A stretch of DNA of 39,537 nt. Origin: Bacteroidota bacterium (GTDB taxonomy: Bacteria; Bacteroidota; Bacteroidia; Bacteroidales; F082). Shown here piece after piece: positions 24,039 to 32,467 of the stretch. Location: assembly GCA_003650425.1 (NCBI GenBank), contig QMPP01000003.1, positions 1-39,537 on the forward strand. The letters run 5' to 3'. The position numbers and the translations under genes were made by a program. Within the stretch, counting starts at the first letter, position 1. Every line of letters begins with the position of its first letter. Below the pieces are notes generated by a model. That model searched no databases and was not told the DNA's origin. It worked only from the letters and a program-made list of their open reading frames with translations.

Positions 24039-25406
24039 ATGGACAATCAACCTTTGAGTAAAAAATACACATCTGCATTTATTAGTTTAACCTTCCTCTT
24101 CTTTATGTGGGGGTTTATGACGGTGATGAACGATATTCTGATTCCTTATCTAAAAGATGCCTTCGACCTGAATCATACCAAAGCTATGCTGGTTCAGTTT
24201 GCCTTTTTTACGGCCTACTTCGTGGGGTCGCTTGTTTACTTTATCATCTCGTTTACCAATGGCGACCCTATCAACAGGATGGGATATAAAAAAGGAATCA
24301 TTATTGGGTTAATTGTGTCTGCTCTGGGTGCACTCCTTTTTTATCCTGCAGCGCAGTTTCATAATTACGGTTTTTTTCTTTCGGCTTTATTTGTAATGGG
24401 ACTTGGGTTTACCCTGTTACAAATTGCGGCCAATCCTTATGTTGCCATTCTCGGTTCTGAAAAATCTGCCTCTTCCAGGCTGAACCTGGCTCAGGGTTTT
24501 AATTCGCTGGGAACCACCATCGGGCCTGTAATCGGTGGCTACTTGATTTTTACCTTTTTTAAAGATGCTGTGGGTTCCGATGCTGTAAAAATTCCCTATT
24601 TGGTTTTTAGTGCGCTCTTTTTATTGATGGCGGTTTATATTTTGATAACGCCGTTGCCGCGATTTACACACAGGGAAGATGAAAAAATTGGCTTTGGCGC
24701 GTTAAAGTACCGGCAACTTGTATTTGGGATGGCTGCTATTTTTATGTACGTGGGTGGCGAGGTGAGTATCGGGAGCATGATGATCAGCTATCTCGGATTG
24801 CCTGATATTGGGGGACTGTCGGAGGTTGATGCCAGCAAAATGGTGGCTTTTTACTGGGGAGGACAAATGATTGGCCGGTTTTTGGGGGCAGTGTCGCTGA
24901 GTGATATCAAGAATAAGTTATTGAAATACCTTTACATGATTGGGATTGCGCTATTGTCGTTTGTCGTTATTGGCTTTCTTGATGGTTTTGATATCGCCTT
25001 GATTTATGGTGGTTTCCTTGTTTTAAACTTGCTTGCCTTCGCTTTAGGTAACTCTTTGCCCCATCGGACGCTGTTTGTTTTTGCCTTGGTGAATTTGGGG
25101 CTGTTAACCGTGGCGCTTACAAATTCAGGAGCCATTGCCATCTGGAGTGTTATCGGTATTGGGTTGTTTAATTCAATTATGTGGTCAAATATTTTTACAT
25201 TGGCCATCACAGGACTTGGTAAACATACAAGCCAGGGCTCTTCGCTACTGGTGATGATGATTTTGGGGGGTGCTATTTTGCCGGTAATCATGGGCGTAAT
25301 GGCCGATGGCATTGGCGTTCACCTTTCGTTAATTGTGCCACTATTTAGTTACCTCTATCTTGCCTTTTACGGGGTCAATGGCCATAAGCCCTATAAGGTG
25401 AGGTAG
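24039..25406 (+). CDS. sugar MFS transporter, FucP/GluP type
   Basis: A 455-residue membrane protein with about twelve hydrophobic helices. It starts MDNQPLSKKYTSAFISLTFL; the ORF-track start nine codons upstream is less likely because a -7-like TAAGTTTG lies close by at 24007-24014. The first loop FFMWGFMTVMNDILIPYLK and the stretch LLQIAANPYVAILG are hallmarks of the fucose/glucose/galactose:H+ symporter group. It should import a monosaccharide across the inner membrane. The next gene encodes a glycosylasparaginase, so a sugar released from glycoproteins is a plausible substrate; this is inference. Confidence 0.9.
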   Translation: MDNQPLSKKYTSAFISLTFLFFMWGFMTVMNDILIPYLKDAFDLNHTKAMLVQFAFFTAYFVGSLVYFIISFTNGDPINRMGYKKGIIIGLIVSALGALLFYPAAQFHNYGFFLSALFVMGLGFTLLQIAANPYVAILGSEKSASSRLNLAQGFNSLGTTIGPVIGGYLIFTFFKDAVGSDAVKIPYLVFSALFLLMAVYILITPLPRFTHREDEKIGFGALKYRQLVFGMAAIFMYVGGEVSIGSMMISYLGLPDIGGLSEVDASKMVAFYWGGQMIGRFLGAVSLSDIKNKLLKYLYMIGIALLSFVVIGFLDGFDIALIYGGFLVLNLLAFALGNSLPHRTLFVFALVNLGLLTVALTNSGAIAIWSVIGIGLFNSIMWSNIFTLAITGLGKHTSQGSSLLVMMILGGAILPVIMGVMADGIGVHLSLIVPLFSYLYLAFYGVNGHKPYKVR

Positions 25407-25487
25407 CAATGCCTTACTAAGATATCTCATGCTTTTAACAACTGTAAATAATTTAATTTACAATACCGAAATGGATTTGCGATATTT

Positions 25488-25516
25488 TTTGCCATACAGA
25501 TTATTTGCTACTTTTG
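25488..25516 (+). promoter_or_regulatory. promoter of the glycosylasparaginase gene
   Basis: TTTG (25488-25491) and TACTTTTG (25509-25516) are separated by 17 nt, a strong match to the Bacteroidota consensus. It lies within the 64-codon ORF at 25429-25623, which argues that this ORF is not a gene, and about 106 nt before the ATG at 25623. Confidence 0.6.
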
Positions 25517-25622
25517 TAAATAACCAAAACAATAAAAACGCTGTAAATTTTGGGATGTTGAAATCAAAAGAGGGTTATTATTTGTTTTTGAGTGGTGAAG
25601 AATTGCTATATAAAACCGGATA

Positions 25623-26609
25623 ATGATAAATAGAAGAAAATTTATAGGTGCTGCCACGGCAGCGGGAATGATGGGCATACTGCCTAAGTCGGTGCGCTCT
25701 ATGGGCAAAGGGTTGAGCGTTAGGAGAGAACTTCCTGTTATTATTTCAACCTGGCGGCATGGGTTGCCTTCCAACGATGCTGCCATGAAAGTGCTTGAAG
25801 ATGGTGGCGGCGTGCTGGATGCCGTGGAGCATGGTGTTTGGGTGCCGGAAGCGGATCCGGAAAATCGCAGCGTGGGACTGGGGGGGATGCCTGACCGAGA
25901 TGGATTTGTTACGCTGGATGCCTCTATTATGGGTCCTGATGGAAATGCTGGTTCGGTGGCATTTTTAGAACATATTGTACATCCTGTTTCGGTGGCCAGA
26001 AAGGTGATGGAAGATACACCACACGAATTGCTGGTGGGTGAAGGTGCATTACAGTTCGCTCTGGAGCAGGGCTTTAAAAAAGAGAACCTCTTAACACCCG
26101 GTGCTGAAAAAGACTGGAAGGAGTGGCTGAAAACGGCAAAATACGACCCGGTAATTAACTGGGAAAACGAACCCAATAAATATCACGATACCATCGGTTT
26201 GTTGGCGGTAAATAAAAATGGCGATGTGGCCGGGGCTTGCACTACTAGTGGGATGGGGTTTAAAATGCATGGCCGGGTAGGGGATTCTCCCATTATAGGA
26301 GCCGGTTTGTTTGTTGATAATGAAGTGGGTGCTGCCACCGCAACAGGAATGGGTGAGCTGGTGCTAAAAACTTTAGGCTCTTTTTTAGTGGTTGAGTTTA
26401 TGCGTAATGGCATGTCGCCACAACAAGCCTGCGAAGCAGCAGTACTTCGTATCGTTCACAAACTTCCCGAAAATAAAAAGTTTCAGGTAGGATACATTGC
26501 CGTAAACAAAAATGGCGAAACAGGTGGCTACAGCTTGCAACCCGGGTTTAATTATGCGCTTTATCAAAGCGGAAAAAATGTTCTACTGGATGCAAAGTCC
26601 TATTATTAA
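25623..26609 (+). CDS. N4-(beta-N-acetylglucosaminyl)-L-asparaginase, Tat-exported
   Basis: A 328-residue Ntn hydrolase. The N-terminus NRRKFIGAATAAG is a twin-arginine export signal. The nucleophile is Thr190 in KYHDTIGLLAVNKNGDVAG, exposed by self-cleavage into alpha and beta chains. Downstream blocks TTSGMGFKMHGRVGDSPIIGAG and GAATATGMGE are typical of glycosylasparaginase. It cleaves the GlcNAc-Asn bond of N-glycopeptides in the periplasm; the Elizabethkingia enzyme is the best known bacterial case. The gene has its own promoter but follows an MFS sugar transporter, consistent with glycoprotein salvage. Confidence 0.92.
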   Translation: MINRRKFIGAATAAGMMGILPKSVRSMGKGLSVRRELPVIISTWRHGLPSNDAAMKVLEDGGGVLDAVEHGVWVPEADPENRSVGLGGMPDRDGFVTLDASIMGPDGNAGSVAFLEHIVHPVSVARKVMEDTPHELLVGEGALQFALEQGFKKENLLTPGAEKDWKEWLKTAKYDPVINWENEPNKYHDTIGLLAVNKNGDVAGACTTSGMGFKMHGRVGDSPIIGAGLFVDNEVGAATATGMGELVLKTLGSFLVVEFMRNGMSPQQACEAAVLRIVHKLPENKKFQVGYIAVNKNGETGGYSLQPGFNYALYQSGKNVLLDAKSYY

Positions 26610-26756
26610 TCTTTTCATTAAAAAGCTTTCCTGTAAATGATTTTAGATAGTGAACGATCATGTTGAAAATTGTTTTGGATATAATGAAGTTTAATCATTG
26701 CAGTCTGTTTGGCTTATGGGTTGTAAACTAATCTCCGGCATTAATAATATCATAAA

Positions 26757-27734
26757 ATGAAGAAATATTTTTATATACTGCTGTTTTTATTGATGCTTAC
26801 ATCTTGCATAAAAACGCCAAAAACAGTTGAAAATGTCTGGCCTGCCGAGATTGAGCGCTATTGGGTTGGGCCGCAGTTTTTATCAATTCCGCAAATGGAC
26901 TGGAAACTGGATTCCGGTAGTCTGGTTTGTGTGAACTCCGGTACGAACAAAGGAGTAGTACTATTGACCAAAAGTATCGATCATCCCTTGGAAGGGTTTG
27001 AAATATCTTTTGAGGGCGGTTTCTCCGGAACGCGACACAATAGTACTGATAAGATTGGCTTGCTGGTAGGATTAAAGCAACCGGTACATGACAGCGATGA
27101 CCTTTCGAGAGGCCATTTTATGGGAGTTACGGCCGGTGGACAGGTGAAACTGTTAAATAAAGTTTCAAAGACAAACGTTTCTCTTGTTAATAATCAAAGA
27201 TTGATTTTTTCTATTGAAGGCATTGCTTTGGAAAACGGTAAACTTCAATTGAGTCTGAAAGTGCGGAGCGAGAAAGAGGATAATCAGTTGGATGAAGAGA
27301 TAGTTGAGATTGCTCCTGAAACAGTACAAGGCCTGGTCTCTTTTTTTGTTGCTTCAAAACGGGTGATAAGCGGAGAATCCGCCTGGTTTGAGTCATTGGA
27401 GATTACCGGAGAGGGTGTTAGTACCCATCCGGAAAATGCCAAAGGGCCGATTTTAAATATTGAAAATACTTTTCAAAATGATACTTTAAGCATGACGGTT
27501 TTCCTGACGCCATTACTTCGCGATAGCAGTAACAGGGTGGTGCTACAGACCAGAGGTGAAGGAGAATGGACGACCATTGCCAAATTACCCATACCCGACA
27601 ACAATGTTGTTACCTTTACTCTGGACAAAAGGAATGGATTGTTTCAGTCATATCGTGTTTATACACATTACATCGACTGCTACGGCTCGATCAAGTACAG
27701 CTATGTAACCGGTGAGATTGATAAAGAGAATTAA
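26757..27734 (+). CDS. lipoprotein resembling the non-catalytic N-terminal domain of PhoD-like phosphatases
   Basis: A 325-residue protein. The signal peptide ends with the lipobox LTSC (Cys17). The mature start, IERYWVGPQFLSIPQMDWKL, followed by LVCVNSGTNKGVVLLT, resembles the beta-sandwich front part of Bacteroidota alkaline phosphatase D-like proteins as I remember them. The end (QSYRVYTHYI, YSYVTGEIDKEN) resembles the Fn3-like piece that precedes the phosphatase domain there. The metallophosphatase domain itself is missing, and nothing like it follows in the remaining 106 bp before mvaD. It may bind carbohydrate or lipid. The similarity is from memory. Confidence 0.6.
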   Translation: MKKYFYILLFLLMLTSCIKTPKTVENVWPAEIERYWVGPQFLSIPQMDWKLDSGSLVCVNSGTNKGVVLLTKSIDHPLEGFEISFEGGFSGTRHNSTDKIGLLVGLKQPVHDSDDLSRGHFMGVTAGGQVKLLNKVSKTNVSLVNNQRLIFSIEGIALENGKLQLSLKVRSEKEDNQLDEEIVEIAPETVQGLVSFFVASKRVISGESAWFESLEITGEGVSTHPENAKGPILNIENTFQNDTLSMTVFLTPLLRDSSNRVVLQTRGEGEWTTIAKLPIPDNNVVTFTLDKRNGLFQSYRVYTHYIDCYGSIKYSYVTGEIDKEN

Positions 27735-27840
27735 AATTTACATACTTGTTTGAATGTCAAAAAGACTCCGATTCTACCATACAAGCTGTATTCGCCAAAC
27801 AGTAATATTTTAGCGTTGAAGTATGAAAATGAAGTTACTG

Positions 27841-28929
27841 TTATATCGATAATCTTACAGGGCCTTCTCCTACCTCGTCTTCAATAATCATTTCGTTAAA
27901 GGCAAACTGCTTTAGCTCCGAATCTATCCATGCTTTTACTTCGGATCGTACTCTGTTAGGGTAAAGAAGGTGGATGTTTGGCCCCGCATCCAGTGTGAAA
28001 GACACAGGAATACCGGTTCTTTCGCGATACTCGAAAACACGTTCGGTAATTTGTAATGTGTTGGGTTTTAAAAGAAGGTAATAGGGGTTGGAAGTCATCA
28101 TCATGGCGTGCAGGGTGAGGGCTTCCGATTCGGTAATATTGATAAATGTTTCGATGTCTCCATCTTTCATAGCCTTTATCAGTCTGATAATGTTCGATTG
28201 AGCCTGCTTAAAACGTTTGGCGGCAAAAGGGTTGCTGTTCATTAGTCCGTGACCCACCCGACTGGAGACCTTTTTTTGTGCTGCGTCAACAATGATAATT
28301 GAATCGTGATAGGATAAAAAGTCAGGATGAATATCTTTTACCTGTTGCGTTCCCCATAAGTCGGAGCTGTTATGGTTGCCATCAATTTGTCCCCAGCTTA
28401 CCACACCACCAAACAGTGAACGGGCAGCACTTCCCGAACCCAATCGTGCAACGTAGGAGGCTTTTTTGAAAAAATCTTGGTCACTACCTTCAATGCCAAA
28501 GTGCTCTTTTTCAATTGAACATAAACATAATGCAAGAGCGCTCATTCCTGAAGCCGAAGAGGCGATACCGGCCGAGTGAGGAAACGTGTTTTTCGAGCGA
28601 ATGGTAAAATCCAGCTGTTTAATAAAGGAGAAAATTGGTTCGATGGTTTCAAAATATGCCTCTATCTTTTTTTCAAAACCTTCATTAATTTTTCTATCAA
28701 GATAAAACGTAACCCATTTTTTGTTAGCAGTTGGGTGGTATTCAACCACAGTTTCGGTGTACGACGCATTAAGTGTAAAACTGATGGAGGGATTACACGG
28801 AATCTGCACCCCTTTCTTTCCCCAGTATTTTACCAGGGCTATGTTTGACGGGCTTTGCCAGCCGACAATGCCTTCTGGTATCTTTCCGCTGAATATTAAA
28901 TCAGGGTTGTTGTATGTTGTTGTTGACAC
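27841..28929 (-). CDS. mvaD: diphosphomevalonate decarboxylase
   Basis: A 362-residue GHMP-kinase-fold enzyme. Substrate and ATP motifs are PSNIALVKYWGKKG near residue 25, NPSISFTL, and the phosphate loop FPHSAGIASSASGMSALAL. The segment ARLGSGSAARSLFGGVVSW is diagnostic of mevalonate diphosphate decarboxylase. It makes isopentenyl diphosphate from mevalonate diphosphate using ATP. It is about 40 residues longer than many bacterial forms because of an N-terminal extension, common in Bacteroidota. The other mevalonate genes are not adjacent. A -7-like box (TATCTTTG on minus, 28953-28960) lies 23 nt upstream of the start codon. Confidence 0.94.
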   Translation of the reverse strand: MSTTTYNNPDLIFSGKIPEGIVGWQSPSNIALVKYWGKKGVQIPCNPSISFTLNASYTETVVEYHPTANKKWVTFYLDRKINEGFEKKIEAYFETIEPIFSFIKQLDFTIRSKNTFPHSAGIASSASGMSALALCLCSIEKEHFGIEGSDQDFFKKASYVARLGSGSAARSLFGGVVSWGQIDGNHNSSDLWGTQQVKDIHPDFLSYHDSIIIVDAAQKKVSSRVGHGLMNSNPFAAKRFKQAQSNIIRLIKAMKDGDIETFINITESEALTLHAMMMTSNPYYLLLKPNTLQITERVFEYRERTGIPVSFTLDAGPNIHLLYPNRVRSEVKAWIDSELKQFAFNEMIIEDEVGEGPVRLSI

Positions 28930-29212
28930 GGGTACTGTTTTAAAAGAAAATGCAAAGATAGAAAAACATCTTTTATCACCGAACCTGCCATTTGCCAGCT
29001 ATATTAACGGTTATTTAACGTGTTGAGAATTTTGAAAAGCGTAAAACTCAATTAATAATTCGTTTAATTCATAAAACCTGCCAGCTACAGGCCGGTTTGA
29101 TGATAATGATTTACTCATGGTTGCCGTGAGCTGAATATGAGAAAAGAGAAAATTATGGTTAATTACTTCTAAATTAAATTATTGCTTATATGGTATTTAG
29201 GTAAATATTAAT

Positions 29213-30679
29213 TTATTCCTTCACCCATTTCCCGATTTCATTAAGCCCGTTGTTGTTGGTAATGGTGTAAACATAGGTACCGGACTTAAGAAACTGCGTA
29301 TTGATTATAGCTGAAGTACCTTCTATGGTATTTTTCAGAATCATCCTGCCCGTTATGTCAAACAGTTTAACAGTACTCTGTTTGTGCTGTACCCCAACCC
29401 TAACCTTTAAATACTCTTTACCGGGATTTGGATAAACAATAGCTTCGTGTACGATAGATGATACCTTGCCATTAGAGGTTATTAATCCTTCGGAGTTTAC
29501 TTTGAGGATGTAAATATCGCGTTCGCGCACCATCGGGTGTTCTTTAAAATCAAATCTTGTTCCTGCCATGATACATCCCCCATCACTGGTAGCGATAAGT
29601 TTCGTCATGTTGTAACAGGCATCGCCACCGTAAAATCGTTCCCAACGAATGTTGAGCATGCTGTCGGTTTGGAGGAGGACATACCATGAAGGTTGTTTTC
29701 CAAACCACGGATCATAAAGAACCATGTTTTTTATTCCACCGATGTAAATAGAATCTTTGTTAGTGTAATCGAGTGCACCGAAAAAAGCAGGAAAGTCTAC
29801 GGTGTCATTGGCCTGCCAGCTATTAAAAACAATATTTGTAGAATCAAACGGGTCAAATTGATGAAAAAATCCTAAGTCATGATCAGTAAATCGAGAAAGA
29901 TTGGCAATATAATCACCCACCAAATAAAATGAAGTGTCACTGTCCCATTTAATACCATAATTGCCTTTAATCCATCTTGGTATTGCCCCTTGTGAAGATG
30001 AAATCAGATTTAGAGATGAATCAATTAAAACATATTTTGAATGATTGGCTTGAATCAGCCAATAACTTTTGTTTGATAGTTGTTTAATGTCCATGCAATA
30101 AATATTGTTGGCATTAGGGTAATAACGAGCTTTGATGCTGTCAAACTTGTAGGAAGTGTTGTATATATACATGCGTGGAGTGTAAGGATTATAATAAGCT
30201 CCTGATACTAAAATGGACGAATCTAAACTGTACCTGATAAATAAATTTACTTTACCAAAATTAGAAGGAAAAGGGAATTGTTTAATATCGGATAAAGAAA
30301 GCAATGTGTCTATCTTTTCTAAACAAAACCCTGAATTAGTATGATTGGGAGTGGTATCTGAGAATACGTAACTTAAAATTAATTTCTCGTTTTTACCATT
30401 TAAAAAGTTAGACATTAATATGGCAGTATCGGTTTTACTTAAAAATGTACTGTCAACTAATTGCCCTGATTCCGTTAGCTTATAAACAAATCCTTTTTGA
30501 TAATTACTCTCAGGAATTCTTTTCCAGCCACTAATAAACAGTTGATTATTATGATTAATAATATCTATTAAGTACAAGTCATTTGAAGTAATAAGTGAAA
30601 ACTCCCAAGTTTCCCTTGTCTGGCTAAATACAGTAAAATGGAACATGCCCAAAAATAAAAATAATTGAAAATATCTCAT
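29213..30679 (-). CDS. T9SS-exported protein with type A sorting domain
   Basis: A 488-residue secreted protein. A Sec signal peptide covers about 1-19 (ending TVFSQ). The body is beta-rich and may form a propeller, with the recurring pattern GGDACYNMTKLIATSDGG and MAGTRF. The last ~75 residues form a type A T9SS sorting domain: VYPNPGKEYLKV, then VKLFDITGRMI, then LKSGTYVYTI and a lysine-containing end. The protein should cross the outer membrane through the type IX system and lose its tail at the surface. Sequence is more AT-rich than the neighbouring housekeeping genes. Function unknown. Confidence 0.85.
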   Translation of the reverse strand: MRYFQLFLFLGMFHFTVFSQTRETWEFSLITSNDLYLIDIINHNNQLFISGWKRIPESNYQKGFVYKLTESGQLVDSTFLSKTDTAILMSNFLNGKNEKLILSYVFSDTTPNHTNSGFCLEKIDTLLSLSDIKQFPFPSNFGKVNLFIRYSLDSSILVSGAYYNPYTPRMYIYNTSYKFDSIKARYYPNANNIYCMDIKQLSNKSYWLIQANHSKYVLIDSSLNLISSSQGAIPRWIKGNYGIKWDSDTSFYLVGDYIANLSRFTDHDLGFFHQFDPFDSTNIVFNSWQANDTVDFPAFFGALDYTNKDSIYIGGIKNMVLYDPWFGKQPSWYVLLQTDSMLNIRWERFYGGDACYNMTKLIATSDGGCIMAGTRFDFKEHPMVRERDIYILKVNSEGLITSNGKVSSIVHEAIVYPNPGKEYLKVRVGVQHKQSTVKLFDITGRMILKNTIEGTSAIINTQFLKSGTYVYTITNNNGLNEIGKWVKE

Positions 30680-30802
30680 ATTTTGTTTGTGTTGAAATGA
30701 TGTAATAAAACCGATTAATCTTGGAAATAGTTTAAAAGAAGAAGAGTTACACCAAGTAAAACTTCTTCTTTCTCTTTGTGTAAGAACATTAAATGTAATA
30801 TA

Positions 30803-31774
30803 CTACTGACAATAAAATGGAATCCCATATGTAACATAATAATAATGTCTGTATGGGTATGAATATCCAACAAATACAGCATCAATTATTTGAACGCTTA
30901 AAAAACTTTTTCCATGAGGTCGTAACCCCATTGGTTGACCGGTGTTTGGGTCAATATCGTTAAAAGTATTGATAATGTCATCTGCATTAACAAGGTTATC
31001 CGTGAGTTCATTAATATCCATACAGTGAAATATATCATTTCCAACATAAAGTCTGGAACCATTTTCATCTTCAAAATCTCCAGCATCCATTTCTATGGTT
31101 TCAATATCTGTAAAACAAGGTCCGTAAGTTGCAATTGCCGGATGGTTTAGGCGATATTGAATTTCATCGGAACCATCAGATGTCAAATCAGTACCATCAC
31201 AATTACCTGAAGGGGAAGTTCCATATTCTTCACCTAGTGTACCCCATATCCAGTTGTCATCAAAAGGGTCGTATAAGCCTAGGATAAGACCTGAACCATA
31301 ACCATTATTTGATGAAATGTAAGCTGTCCCTGCTACAATAGAGTCTTGTTGAACATCGGAAAACTTTAAAAACTTATCATTATCAGCTATGCTGTTTAAC
31401 TGTGCTGTGATTGTATCAACCATTTGCTGATAAAGTGTCTGTATATCGGTTTCAGAAACCAACCCATTAATATCTACTGGTAGGGTAAAGTGTCCTGTTT
31501 TCAAAAGAAAGTTCTTTGATGCTGAATCCGGATGCCCACCGTAGTTGGTAAGCAGTGCCTCAAGATTCCAAATAGCCGTGTCAAGGGTCATCATGGTGCT
31601 GTTTTTAAGATTGTTTTCCATCTGTTGTCTGAAAGCTTCAATGCGTTTATTAATATCTTGGCTGTAATTGTTGTTTTCGGGTGCTGTTAAATTGGCATTG
31701 TTTCTTTTACACGAAACAAAGGAAAATAAAAGAGATAAGATGATAATTGTAAATAATGATAATTTAATTTTCAT
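30803..31774 (-). CDS. lipoprotein of unknown function
   Basis: A 323-residue protein. The signal peptide ends with the lipobox FVSC (Cys22). The mature part starts with a polar helical stretch of about 60 residues (EAFRQQMENNLKN), then an acidic, Asp/Asn/Gly-rich region (CDGTDLTSDGSDEIQYRL) and an aromatic C-terminus (YSYPYRHYYYVTYGIPFYC). No family is recognised. It lies upstream of the T9SS cargo gene on the same strand with a 123-bp gap and has the same AT-rich composition, so the two may form one acquired unit. Confidence 0.75.
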   Translation of the reverse strand: MKIKLSLFTIIILSLLFSFVSCKRNNANLTAPENNNYSQDINKRIEAFRQQMENNLKNSTMMTLDTAIWNLEALLTNYGGHPDSASKNFLLKTGHFTLPVDINGLVSETDIQTLYQQMVDTITAQLNSIADNDKFLKFSDVQQDSIVAGTAYISSNNGYGSGLILGLYDPFDDNWIWGTLGEEYGTSPSGNCDGTDLTSDGSDEIQYRLNHPAIATYGPCFTDIETIEMDAGDFEDENGSRLYVGNDIFHCMDINELTDNLVNADDIINTFNDIDPNTGQPMGLRPHGKSFLSVQIIDAVFVGYSYPYRHYYYVTYGIPFYCQ

Positions 31775-32222
31775 GTCTGAAATGTTTTAGTGATTAATAA
31801 AAAAGTTGCTTTGGTGCAATTTTGCACTCTGATAGAAAATCACTAAAAAGCTAAGGCGGGTGATCGTGCATGTTATTTTTGGTACTCTCTCTCTCTCTCT
31901 ACGTGGACAATAAGTTCATGTTGTTTGTCGTAATAACGTTGATTGTAAAAGAAAGGAGCCATACTAGGGTTGTTAATTATGAGTGTAAAGTAAAGAAAAA
32001 ATTAGCTTGTAAACAAAGGATAATAACGGAAATATTTTTTGTCTGCTTTTTGAGGTCGTTTCGCATTGCTACTGGTTCGACTCTGTGATGAATTGGTCGC
32101 AAACGATTAAGGTATGATATAGTCAGCATCCGTTTCAAAGTTAAGGGTAATGCTAATTGAACTAGTTGAGATTTCTTCGCGGTGGAAATCTAAACTCAAA
32201 AGTCATTCGTAATCAAATGTCA

Positions 32223-32332
32223 GGCTTTGACTCCGCTCAGTCTGACAGATTGGAGTTGAATTTTTAGACAGGGCGGAGTTGTATTGTCAGCCTTTGCGGA
32301 GTTAAATTGTCAGGCTGAGCGGAGTCGAAGCC
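32223..32332. repeat. inverted 25-nt repeats enclosing degenerate ~22-nt direct repeats
   Basis: GGCTTTGACTCCGCTCAGTC at 32223 onwards (25 nt to 32247) is the reverse complement of 32308-32332 (TGTCAGGCTGAGCGGAGTCG onwards) with two mismatches. Between and including the right arm, about four degenerate units follow the pattern (T)CAGnnTnnGCGGAGTTnAATTG. The GGCTGAGCGGAGTCGAAG core resembles short dispersed intergenic repeats found in Bacteroidota genomes. Whether it is a mobile, transcribed or structural element cannot be told from one copy. Confidence 0.65.
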
Positions 32333-32416
32333 TGTTTCTCCTTAACTTCTTTAAGAATGACACAATCAATTTTTTTCAGGTAGCTCTTTAAATATTGTAG
32401 CTGGGCGTTAATAAAA

Positions 32417-32446
32417 AAACCCCGAACTTGAAAAAGTCCGGGGTTT
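32417..32446 (-). terminator. intrinsic terminator of rho
   Basis: On the minus strand AAACCCCGGACTT pairs with AAGTTCGGGGTTT around TTTC, with one mismatch, followed by a run of T. It lies 22 nt after the rho stop. Confidence 0.85.
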
Positions 32447-32467
32447 GTCATATTATTCAATAAAGCG

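Larger units (their letters stand above)
31775..32467. other. 693-bp intergenic region with a (CT)8 tract and a repeat element
   Basis: No gene is supported here; the 72-codon ORF at 31870-32088 is low-complexity and lacks an RBS or family match. It contains (CT)8 at 31885-31900, an inverted-repeat element at 32223-32332, and the rho terminator at 32417-32446. Confidence 0.6.

Noticed and set aside
25429-25623. 64-codon ORF between the MFS transporter and the glycosylasparaginase gene
   Set aside because: It contains a strong TTTG-N17-TACTTTTG promoter, has no family match and no clear RBS, so it is more likely 5' leader and promoter DNA.
31870-32088. 72-codon ORF on the plus strand
   Set aside because: Starts in a (CT)8 microsatellite, is low-complexity, and lies in a repeat-bearing intergenic region with no RBS.
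32223-32332. CRISPR array
   Set aside because: The repeats are degenerate, about 22 nt with no unique spacers between them, and no cas genes are present.
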